Shown: positions 47,482 to 56,965 of the stretch, piece after piece
Layout: each line of letters begins with the position of its first letter
Position numbering within the stretch: position 1 is the stretch's first letter
Assembly: GCA_021234155.1 (NCBI GenBank)
Contig: JAJEKV010000867.1
Location: 1 to 64,000, forward strand
Direction of reading: 5' to 3'
DNA from: Isoetes taiwanensis
Taxonomy: Eukaryota > Streptophyta > Lycopodiopsida > Isoetales > Isoetaceae
Length of the DNA stretch: 64,000 nucleotides
Program-made: the position numbers and the translations under genes
Notes under the pieces: model-generated
The model's database searches: none
What the model was told of the DNA's origin: nothing
Seen by the model: only the letters and a program-made list of their open reading frames with translations

Positions 47482-48110
47482 TGATCTTTTATGAATGATA
47501 TGGTAAACTAAATATGGGATACATATCTAAAATGTTTGTCGTATGCATGCTTATGGATGATAAAGTAGTTTTAGTAGATTGGATGATAAAGTAGTTTTAG
47601 TAGATGTTCATTCTGAAATATTGATCCTCATACAGGCTTAGAGGTCGAGAAAACGAGACGTTATTCTCGATATTTGGTAATGACTTCTGCTGGATCTATG
47701 GCATCAAGCTTTTGAAATGTGTTAATACACGAATAAGATGATAATTGAATAAATCTTTTAAGTAGGTCATTGTTGGTTTAACTAATTGAACTCCCATACA
47801 GCAGTAATGCATTTATAAACCATAGGTTCTCGGTTTTGTTTTAGAATGTAGCTGGGATTTAACAGTGTAGTTTTATGATCTCTGAATGACAAAATTTCCA
47901 TCTAAGACATATTATTATTCCAGTATCAATAAGATGATAATATATATTGGTTTTTTAGCTAAAGAATAGTATTTAAAAATAGACTCTGGCCAAAGATGGT
48001 TGGCACTGACTTTATTGGCCTATACAAGATCAGAGTGATAAGACAATCGAGGGATTGACTAAGATTGATGTCAAGGCTAGTATGGCTAAGGTTCTAAGCT
48101 AGTTTGACCG

Positions 48111-48700
48111 GTTTTTTTTTTTGGGGTAGGTTGTAACATCTGAGGAAGAGGAAAGAACATAAGGGTTCCCTTAAAAAAAGCTCTTAAAAAACAGCCATGA
48201 GAATTAATTGCAGAGAATTAATTAGTGGTGGATCTCTTCCACCCAAAAAATTTAGATTGATTCTATTCTTAGCGGAAACCCTTCCGGATTAGCATTGGAA
48301 ACCCTTCCAAATTTCATGGAAATTTGAAAGTGTTTCCATGTCAAAGCCAGGAAGGGTTTCCATTGATTTGTTTAATAACTCAAATCGGGCGGAGATAGTG
48401 TGATCGAGGGCAGACTTTGGCAAAAGCATAAAGCTGGAGCTCTATTTCGGTGCTACCTTGTCGTTGGCAAGTTGAAAGGCCAAATCCTTGAAAGTTAAGT
48501 ACCATCAAGTATTGCCAAGACGACCGCCCCTAAGTGCATCATTTATCTGCCCAGCATAACTCTCCGGTGCAAATAAGAATATTAATTCCATATCCGCTGG
48601 CAATGCCTAGATGCATAGCCTACAATTTTTATTGTGTTGTTGCACTATTACCTAAATATAGCATTCCATTCAAAGGACCTTTTTGTGAAGTATTTCAACC
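48111..48700. other. Intergenic DNA with GGAAACCCTTCC inverted repeats
   Basis: There is no gene. GGAAACCCTTCC occurs at 48274-48285 and 48297-48308, and its reverse complement GGAAGGGTTTCC at 48350-48361. The outer pair has 13-bp arms and encloses an inner palindrome AAATTTCATGGAAATTT. The block could form a hairpin. Whether it is a MITE remnant or a regulatory site of the downstream gene cannot be told. Confidence 0.5.
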
Positions 48701-48708
48701 TTCCGGTT

Positions 48709-48747
48709 GGGTTTAGGTTTAGGTTTAGAAATTAGGTTTAGGTTTTT
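48709..48747 (+). promoter_or_regulatory. Telo-box-like TTTAGG repeats upstream of the P1 gene
   Basis: Five GGTTTAGG-type units (GGGTTTAGGTTTAGGTTTAG, then TTAGGTTTAGG) lie 30-68 bp before the start codon. Short telomere-like boxes near the start of ribosomal protein genes are well known in plants and act in growth-related expression. Here the unit is TTTAGG rather than the canonical TTTAGGG, so the role is an inference from position. Confidence 0.55.
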
Positions 48748-48776
48748 TGAACGAGCAGCGCATCCGATCCATAGCC

Positions 48777-49357
48777 ATGTCGGCCGGGGAGCTTGCCTGC
48801 ACATATGCCTCTCTCATTCTTCACGATGATGGAATTCCTATCACGGTGCGATATTACTTGCTCGAAATTCTCGTTTTCATTTGCTTTTGCTCATTTAAAC
48901 TTAGACTGCTTGAACAGGCCGAAAAAATTAGTACTTTGGTTAAGGCTGCAAATGTGAAGATCGAATCATACTGGCCGAGTCTGTTCGCCAAGCTTTTGGA
49001 GAAGAGAAGCGTTGATGATCTGATAATGAATATAGGCTCTGGTAATTTTTCTTGCTATGATACGCGGCAAATTTGTAAATTTTATCTTTTATGTGATGGG
49101 CAGAAAATGAGCTATGTTGTGCTTCTGGATTATTTAGGTGGTGGTGGTGGTGGTATTGCTGTTAGTGCTGCTGCTCCAGCTGCTGGTGCTGCTGCACCTG
49201 CTGCAGAAGCAGCAAAGGAAGAACCTAAGGTGTGTATAAATATGCCATTCAGAACCATTGTGATCCAATTTTTGTTTTTGATTTTTTGCCTTTTATGTTA
49301 CAGGAGGAGCCCAAGGAAGAGAGTGATGACGACATGGGTTTCAGTTTGTTCGATTAG
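48777..49357 (+). CDS. RPP1: 60S acidic ribosomal protein P1, four exons
   Basis: Exons are 48777-48845, 48918-49041, 49138-49229 and 49304-49357, all bounded by GT..AG, giving 112 residues. The N-terminal helical dimerisation domain reads [19 protein letters not shown], then [20 protein letters not shown] and [21 protein letters not shown] Gly/Ala/Pro hinge follows ([26 protein letters not shown]). The acidic tail ends [13 protein letters not shown], the conserved stalk-protein C-terminus that contacts elongation factors. P1 pairs with P2 on P0 in the large-subunit stalk. Family length is about 110 residues, so the gene is complete. I chose the ATG at 48777 rather than the one at 48747 because it gives the standard N-terminus. 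Introns of 72, 96 and 74 bp are very short. No lesions are seen and telo-box-like repeats precede it, so it is probably functional. Confidence 0.96.
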
Positions 49358-49657
49358 TCTTTCTTTGCCAAATCATGTATGTTCTTTCTGGGAAAATCCT
49401 TGTCCCAACATAGTATACATATGCTAGTGGTTGGTTCACCCAACTTTCATTTTTGTGTTAACTGCTTTGAGGAATTAAATGGCGTATCTTCATTGTGAGA
49501 ATGCTTGTGGTTTATGAAAGCTTTTGAATATTAATTATGGACTGGGAATACGACCTTGTTTCGTAGATACTTACGGACGGCATTATGTTCTCATACACGA
49601 TGTTGTAGTATTAGAATCACCATTAGAATCAATACACACGTGACTTTAAGAAAATAA

Positions 49658-49723
49658 AACATGATGTGTGCGATGAAATAGTGCTATTCAAACATGATGT
49701 ATGCGATGAAATAGTGTTATTTA
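49658..49723. repeat. 33-bp tandem duplication
   Basis: Two adjacent units of AACATGATGT(G/A)TGCGATGAA followed by ATAGTG(C/T)TATT lie 300 bp after the P1 stop codon. They differ at only a few positions. Confidence 0.85.
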
Positions 49724-49850
49724 GAAGCCCAAATGTCAAATGAGAAGAAAAGCTCCATTAAATTTCATTGAATTCTTGTGCTGAGACAAGCAAAATCTGA
49801 AAAGAGCTCCACTTTCCAGGTAAGTGGCCGTTTCTTCAGTAGAAAATTGC

Positions 49851-49960
49851 AGTAAGTCTGCTTATGCCTTAAATCTTCGTTGTTTTATAGCAGAAGAGGT
49901 TCACTGGAGTAAGTTTGATTATGCCTTAAATCTTCAATGTTTTATAGCAGAAGAGGTTCA
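49851..49960. repeat. 57-bp tandem duplication
   Basis: Copies start at 49851 and 49908 with AGTAAGT(C/T)TG(C/A)TTATGCC and run through TTTTATAGCAGAAGAGGTTCA. The spacing to the preceding 33-bp duplication suggests a slippage-prone 3' flank of the P1 gene. Confidence 0.85.
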
Positions 49961-52900
49961 TGTCTGTGATCAACAACTCATTTAGGGGCAATTGGAGAAC
50001 CAGTGAATTACCGCAATCAAATTATATAGACACACAATTGGATCATCGAAAACTTGAAAGCCGGTCAAATCCAGCAAGAGCAGACCAGATTTTATTGTGC
50101 AAAAATAGGAAAATATTAGTGTGCAGATGAGAGTGAAATGGAAGACAAATCAACGTATAAAACAAGGCTATCTGCTTAAAATCAAATGTCAGTCTATTGC
50201 AGAATGTAGAAATGAGCGAATGTAATTTTATTTCTTAGGTTTGGACCTTTATTGGGTTGACAATTTCTATTGTCTTGTCCAACATAAGATTCATAAGTTT
50301 AATGGATGATGGTTGTATTTAGCCATGGAAGCAAAGGAGCGCATACAACAACAAGATATTTCAAACAACTGAGATAATGTTTATAGTCTCCTTCCAGAAT
50401 GTAAAAAAAAGCGCAGGCGCTTATGGTCTACACCTTGCTACAGATCCGGTCCAATATGCTACAAACCCAAGAAAGTAGATTGGGAGCTGCTCCTTTGTCT
50501 TTGCATTGCCCAAAAAAAAAAACAAGCAAAAAGGCGCAACAGGAGGCTTGGGCAGTTTTAGACTTGGATTTAATTTCGCATTAGAAAAGCGTGTAAGAGA
50601 CAAACCATTAAGGAATATTCAAAAATAGGCATTCGTATATTAAAAAAAAAAAACTTAATAGACATTAAGTTTGCCATTAAATTAAAAGGCTACATTAAAA
50701 TTATGGCGACATAGATTAATTTCATTTTTAAGGATAAAGAAATTAAAATAATAAGAATTTAAATGACATTGGTAATGTTAAACATGAAAATCATGAAGAT
50801 GTTTATACCTTAACAAGCTTATTCACTACAAGAAATTTATCGCTACTGCTTTTTTGTTTCACTCATCAGCGTCAGGCTTGTGTATAGTTGGTGTAAAACG
50901 GGTTTTGAAGATACCCGCCACGAATATTTGCTCTAGTTCTAAAATTTGTGTAATTAGATTTGCTATTAATGTCCAACATTTGGTAATGGTTCCTCATTCT
51001 GTAGTGAGTGTTTGTTCGAACGAAATATGACCCTAAACATGCAAGATTTGAACCCATGATTTTCCACGAAAAATCTTTTTTCATTGAATTTGCTACGATC
51101 TTTCTTTTAGATATGTGTCTAGCAATATTGTTCCTACATGTTGCAAATTAGCAATAAGGGTGCTTTCCCATGGGCCTCGGATCTCAAGGTTTTCTTGAGG
51201 TCGAGATCAAGGCATGTGTTCCCGTGGGCGCCGACCTCAAAGACTTCGTGTTTTTACGAATCAAAAGTAATCACCTAAGCATTTACGGACGCTTTCGAGG
51301 TTTTTGACATGGATCCAGATCTTCAGGTCACCAATCTCATGGGAAAGCACCCTAAGACATGTGTCTACCAACTTTGTTCTTCTTTGGCTTAGAAACATGC
51401 TTAAAAAAAGAAAAAAAGGGGAAATTTTTCCTTTCTTCCTTCGACGTGGGCGGCAGTGGCTATGGCGACTTCTTCTCTTCTTATCTCCTTCCTTCCCATC
51501 TATTGCTTGCAGGTGACGATGGATCTTCAGCCTCTTTATTTTCTTGTGCAAATCGGCGGCAAAGTATAGCTCAAGTCTAGAGCTCAACTTTCAAGACCAA
51601 AACCATTTATTCACATTCTTAAGAAGTATCCAAATTATTCTCTGTCAAATATTTAGCTAATCTGAGCTTTACATTCAGGCTTGATTGATAACTTACAGTC
51701 TAAAGGCAAGGCCAAATTATCAGCTATGCTTCACTAAGTGATTCACCTTAAATTATTAATACATCTACACTGCTACATCAAGCCTAAGGTAGAATATTCA
51801 AGAATGGCCATGGCAATTCTTGTTGGAAAGCAGAATATGCTAAGGGAGGCATATATATACTTCCTTCAGCTCTAATATACTTCTAGCAATCTCTCATATG
51901 GACAAGTCCTAGAGTGCTATCAAGACAAGAGGTATCAGTTGAAAGCAAATAAAGATTAATCTGTCTTCTCAGCTCTAGTTAATCCTTGTGTTCTAAGCTA
52001 TAGTTAATCTTTGAGGAATACCCCCTGTAAGTTGATGTTGTGCAAAAGATTTAACCACCTTGTGCACAGAATTATGAGCTGCAGTGTCAAGTCCAAAAAA
52101 ACTAATCAGGCGATTCACTAGAATTTAACAGGTAGTGGTCAGACGATTAAATCTATTGCCAAATGTAAAAAACATTATGGATCTAGGCTTGTTATTGCAT
52201 CAACATACTCTTTCCTCATGTATCATTTATTAGTTTTACATGGAAAAAGCCCTTCCCTACTTAGACAGAGTATAGCTCAGGTTTAGACTCAACTTTCAAG
52301 ACCAAAATCATTTATTTAGGAAGTATCCAAATTATTCTCTGTCCAGCATTTAGCTATTCACAACAATTATTATTAGAGCCCTGGAGGCATCTAGGCCAAA
52401 TTTGAGCTCTACATTCAGGCTTGATTGATGCCATGCAGTCCACTCCATCCTGAAACAAAAATAAGAAGCTGGAGAGGAGCTTTAGTGCACTTGAAGCAGT
52501 GAATGAATGCAAAATAATAAGCAGAAGTAGTTGCAAAAAGTTGATTTTGGAAACGAAGCGAAGTACCATGAAACCAGCTACAGTCAATAAAAAGGACATA
52601 AGGATACCTCTTGTAGTAAATTGTGCTCATTGTGATAATTCTACAGAAGAGCTATTAACACAAGCAGTGATGGTCCCCTCAAAAAAGGTACTGCAGAGGA
52701 GCTCTCACAAACAAAGCTCATACAGTGACAAAGCACTGCCAACAAACCAATTTCATTCAACAGTCTTTGTGGCAAGAGCTGATTTAATCAAGGAAAAATA
52801 GATTGAACATTTCTCAAGGCACATAGGTGCAATGATTGGAAGCAAAAACCAAGCAAATATTGTAGAACATTACTCACAAATATTGAAGAACATTACTCAC

Positions 52901-53043
52901 CAATTATACTCGTAGTTTGCAAGATCATCTTAGCTTCAGAGACATTATAAGATCAAAGAATTACTTCAACATCTCATACAGCAAATTCCCATCTACTGCA
53001 AATAGCCGACTAAAAATTAAAATGCAGATTAAAAGCTGCTGAC
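49961..53043. other. Gene-free AT-rich region
   Basis: No coding domain or RNA gene is recognised. The open frames at 51261-51587 are biased by a purine/pyrimidine-rich stretch and have no motif. A diverged direct repeat (51564-51703 and 52269-52442) is the only sizeable structure. Confidence 0.4.
51564..52442. repeat. Diverged direct repeats about 0.7 kb apart
   Basis: The segments 51564-51703 and 52269-52442 share AGTATAGCTCA, CTCAACTTTCAAGACCAAAA, AAGTATCCAAATTATTCTCT and CATTCAGGCTTGATTGAT in the same order. The right one carries an extra block of about 50 bp. They could be the terminal repeats of a small non-coding retroelement or a simple segment duplication. Confidence 0.7.
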
Positions 53044-53046
53044 TCA

Positions 53047-53459
53047 GGCCATTTTTCCACGGTAGTCTCATCTCTAAAAGTCACATATTTTATCCAATGA
53101 TGTCTGGCCACCTATTATCTTAAAAGTAAATCACTTTCCACTATAAAAATAAGACATGTCTTATTTAGGTTCGGAATAGGTTTGGATACTAAATGGAGTC
53201 TTATTTTATTTCGGGGGATTTCCCTCGCTGTAAAATAAGACACCTAGTCTTATTTGAATATATAACTAAAAATAACTAAAAATAAGATGTGTCTTATTTT
53301 TTCATGCTTTTCCACTAGTATTTTAGTGGTGTCATATTTTATGACTACGTGGAAAAGTAAGTTTAAATTTGTGTGTCTCATTTTTAGCTTTGGAGTCACA
53401 AATGGTGTCGTATATTGTATATGACAGCCATAATTTGCGACTAGTATGGAAAAAGGGCC
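53047..53459. mobile_element. PIF/Harbinger-like (Tourist-type) MITE
   Basis: A 413-bp unit has inverted termini GGCCATTTTTCCAC and GGCCCTTTTTCCAT (right end read on the minus strand), followed by similar TAGTC. It is flanked by TCA on both sides (53044-53046 and 53460-53462). GGCC ends plus a 3-bp duplication fit the Tourist group, although its usual target is TWA. It is AT-rich and non-coding, with several inner AAATAAGAC/GTCTTATTT inverted pairs. Confidence 0.75.
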
Positions 53460-53462
53460 TCA

Positions 53463-54760
53463 ATTCCACACTTTCTGGGATTGTGAAATGCCCAAAAGCA
53501 TGGCTATTACTGGAAATACTACAAACCTAAGGGGAAATGTAATTGAGTTTGGATAGATTTGGGATGCAGACACAAGTCCAGCATACAAATACCTAATAAA
53601 TAGCTCTGAAGCGGACATAGGAGATCTAAACAAAAGCATCACTTGGAGCTATTTTAAGAGCTTACGCAATATGGACTATATGAAAAACTTACACTGCGAA
53701 GTACCACGAAGGAGTTGACACTCCTGTAAATATCGGCTTGGCAAATCTGTGAATACACCTAGTTTGCACGATTGCAATGATGCACAAAGAGTTAAATATA
53801 AGAAATGAAGAGTTGGCCGAAAAATGGGTAGATCAATGGCAACCAACCTTTAGTAGAAACGATGGAGTAAGCTGGAGATGGACACCAACGGAATGGTTAT
53901 TTTACTACTAACAAGATCCAAAGACTTGCAGAAAAACTCTATAGCTTGGTGCACATGTAGACAATTAAATAAAGGAGGGATCAGAGCAATCGCAATCTCC
54001 AAATCAAAGCTAGGCAAGATTATCGACCTCCTTTGTTTGGGTTCCAGATCCATCGCATCTACTAAACCTGCATTTAAAAAATCTGGAGTAAGGTCAGAAC
54101 ATCACAAAGGTAAGAAGCTTTATCTATTTTACCCATGCTAGGGGAGGGTGTCCATTGGTCGCTCACTTAAGGGTGTAAACAATGGCGACCATGTGCACAC
54201 TCGAATGTTATGCATGCTACATGGTAGCGCCTAACGAGATAACCTACACTACAGCCTAACAACATGCCATAATGAATGCCACCTCAAGCTATAAGGTGTC
54301 AAAGAGGTGGGGAGTAGTGGTACCACCAGTATAAGGTGGTAGCCCCCTAGGATACTAGGCAGCCCATTGAAGGCTACAATGACAAAAATGATAAAATTGA
54401 AGAGAACCAGCTTTCTTTTAACAAAGAATCATGATAAAAAAATTGTTAAGCATTCTTGTATTGAAGCAAATCCACAAAGTTCCCAATTGTTTACATCTAA
54501 CCGTGAGCAAAACAACTGGTTGTACAAAGAGAAATGTTCTAAAAAATGTCAAAGTGAGTACATATTCCATTGATTGGGTTGAAGAGCAATTACGGGCTGC
54601 TTCCACAAGAAGAAATGGTGTCATAACCGCAAAGACACACCTCGGATACATTACTTGGATGGCATACAAGGTCAAGCCTACAAGCATACAAATACATTTA
54701 CTTAACCTATAACAGTCCAATCCCGGGGTGATCTAGATAGCATGGTTCCATATCTTATGT
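53463..54760. other. Stretch without recognised genes
   Basis: Several frames of 65-100 codons are open on both strands, for example at 53878-54141 and 54367-54573. They show no domain. Part of it may be decayed upstream sequence of the receptor-kinase pseudogene. Confidence 0.35.
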
Positions 54761-54764
54761 AACT

Positions 54765-55392
54765 TAAGTTCGAGAACAACAAAATTGGTGGTTCCATACC
54801 CCAAGGTCTAAGCAATTGCACTTATCTCCAACAAGCTTCTCTTAACAACAACAAGTCGATGGGTTCCATACCATTCAATACATACCATTCAATATCGATT
54901 ATCTAAGCCGTTTGACAAAATTTAGCGTGTCTAACAATGAGTTATCGGACAAGTTCCAACTTCCCTTACATAGAGTTAGGTTTAAAAGAATTTTACAAAA
55001 GACTCATTTCTAGAAAATAGTAAATTATGTGGTAACGTCCTTAACAAAAGCCGCTTTTTCTAGTGGCAATACTATTCTGATTGTAGGATGTGTTGTTGGA
55101 GTAGTCTTATGCCTTACAATTTTAGCACTTGTCTACATTTGGTTTGTCCCTATAGAAATCCAAGCTTATGATAAAAAATCCGGACATGGCCTCAAGACTG
55201 AGAGAATGAAGGTGGATCTATCTACCCTGTTACCATGTTTGACAATAGGAGCCTCACCATAGCCCATCCCATAGAGGTTACAGATAATTTTTTCCACCGA
55301 TAACATCACCTCATTTGGTCTGACAGGTACAGTTTACAAGGCCTCTTTTTTTTAGATGGAACTGTTGTTGATATTAAAAGTTAAGGGGCTCT
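54765..55392 (+). pseudogene. LRR receptor-like kinase fragment (BIR/LRR-X-like)
   Basis: Across shifting frames the plus strand shows NNKIGGSIPQGLSNCTYLQQ and SVSNNELS (leucine-rich repeats), NSKLCGNVLNKS (the NxxLCG cap after the last repeat), and a transmembrane helix TILIVGCVVGVVLCLTILAL (55071-55130). The kinase N-lobe follows: TDNITSFGLTGTVYKA (glycine-rich loop) and FLDGTVVDIKS, where the ATP-binding Lys lies. It then hits a stop, and nothing of the catalytic loop is present. Frame changes, stops and the lost kinase body make it a pseudogene. Proteins of this layout are plasma-membrane co-receptors or regulators of other receptor kinases. Confidence 0.78.
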
Positions 55393-56640
55393 CCTAAAGC
55401 TAATCCAAGAATTGATGAGAGAGCTTACTGCTCGGGACAAATAGGCCATTTTAATGTTGTTCTTTACATGTTTTGATACTCTTTTGCTTTATGTTCCAAG
55501 CCAAGAATATATTACGTAATATAGAAACATTAAGAACAAATGAATCAAAATAACTTCTGAAAAATGCAAACTTTGTTTACCTCTAAGTTACATGTAAAAG
55601 ATGTATCAATAGTTTGATCACGAGAAGTTCAGGCATTTACGTTGCTAAGTTATCGAATACTTTCTAATGGAATAAGGCCTATGCCGCAATGAATTTTGCC
55701 AAAATCAAAACAAAGATAATTAAATGCACTAAAATTAAAAGGTAAAGATGATGTACACAAAAGATTTAAAAGGTAAAAATGATTTCAATCTTTTCAGAAA
55801 ACATTGAAAATCGGACGATACACCGTGTACAAGAGAATATTTCGAACCACGCACTGAATACTCTTGTAACGCTTCTCTCTTGTAACACGTGGGAGAGAAT
55901 ACTATCTCGAAGAAAGAAACGGTCAATCCATGTGCGTAAGGGAATCCACTCGTGCCAAACATGATGCATGAACTCTAATAAGTCCGGGGACTCCTAAGGT
56001 CGCCCTTCGATCGTGTATGGCAAAGCCCCGGTGGACCGTGGGAGCCTGCGCTTCTTCTCCTCCATTGAGCTTTGACTGAAACTACGAAAACCCTTTTATG
56101 ATTTGCCACGCCTGCTGGCGTGGGCTTGCCACATCTGCGGCGTGGGTGCTACTGTGGGCATCCACCTCCCTAATCATTTTGATGCTAGATTAATCATTTT
56201 GATGCTAGATCTATTGCCGCGTTGGAGCTCGAAAAGAAATAGCAAGGGAAATTAAGTAGAAAGGGGAAAAAACTTTTCCCCAATCCCAAAGCGGTTTAAT
56301 GCGGCTGCATTTTTTTAATGCGACGGAGAGGCAATAGTTCCAAACTAATTTTCCCGACCACAATTTTTTTCCTAGATCAAGATCAAATGGTTTAGGATAA
56401 GTCCACGTCAATCTTTAGGACACGGTGGATATCCTAGGCTTTCAATAACATTGACTCTACTACGGTTTTATTTTATTTTATTTTATACTTGTTGTGGCCA
56501 TTATAATTAGAGTTGCTTTTGTAATTAGGTAAGTTTTGAATGTTGAATTAGACCAATTTAGTGGGAGGTGAAACTCCATTGTTTAATCTTACGTCGTAAC
56601 GTAACCTTTGTAGGATAGGATTTAAAATAGGCTTGTTAAT
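55393..56640. other. Gene-free stretch
   Basis: No coding domain is seen. A 21-bp direct duplication of TAATCATTTTGATGCTAGAT occurs near 56171-56212, and an ATTTT pentamer run occurs near 56465-56485. Confidence 0.4.
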
Positions 56641-56662
56641 GCGAAGACAACCTTTGTATGTT

Positions 56663-56965
56663 CTATATCAACCCCCATTCAATGAGGCCTTTGCAATGAG
56701 GATGTTTCTTATGGAGCCTGCTAGAAGCTCCATGAAAAGAGTTACAAGCTTCAGCTGCTCCTTGCAATGAATAAGGTATTCCTCTTGCAATGTGTTCTTT
56801 TGTAGCATTTAGGTACCCCATGACGCTCCATATGCCTTGTTGAAACTCATAAGCTGCCTGCAAAGAACCACCACATGACCCTGGAATTTATCTTGAAGGG
56901 CACTATAGAGGTAGAGCTTGGCACCCTCTGTCTAAATATTCGCTTTGAACCTAATCAGGGGATTC
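56663..56965 (-). pseudogene. Unidentified minus-strand coding remnant
   Basis: Minus-strand translation gives VENPLIRFKANI, a stop, then TEGAKLYLYSALQDKFQGHV. After a frame change at CTTTGCAG it gives AAYEFQQGIWSVMGYLNATK and RGIPYSLQGAAEACNSFHGA, ending at a stop at 56663. The composition and continuity look like a real helical protein whose frame broke once or was spliced. I do not recognise it. Confidence 0.4.

Larger units (their letters stand above)
36504..48110 (+). mobile_element. Partial tandem array of an intron-containing Penelope-like element
   Basis: Two long direct repeats (36504-38822 and 44911-48110) flank a region encoding an unusual reverse transcriptase. Each repeat opens with the last ~45 codons of the RT frame (LKTCYTIENILSKILAHIHK), continues through non-coding DNA and then contains the first coding exon of a copy. 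The order is therefore: 5'-truncated copy, complete copy, 3'-truncated copy. That is the pseudo-LTR layout described for Penelope-like elements, which are also known to keep introns. The central RT has CxC, KAHK/RWIT, DITRCYENIP and YMDD signatures. No GIY-YIG endonuclease was recognised, so it may be an endonuclease-lacking type. Confidence 0.7.
44911..48110 (+). repeat. Right pseudo-LTR-like repeat, 3'-truncated copy
   Basis: This is the counterpart of 36504-38822. It includes the RT C-terminal codons, an intact first coding exon (45648-45965) and part of the intron, then stops at a run of T near 48111. It is longer than the left repeat mainly because of inserts at 46413-46515 and 46780-47481. 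The abrupt end at oligo-T may mark another A-tailed minus-strand insertion whose far side is not visible. Confidence 0.88.

Noticed and set aside
51261-51587. Overlapping frames on both strands near 51.3-51.6 kb
   Set aside because: Low-complexity Lys/Arg or Phe/Ser runs from a purine/pyrimidine-biased stretch; no motif and no splice context.
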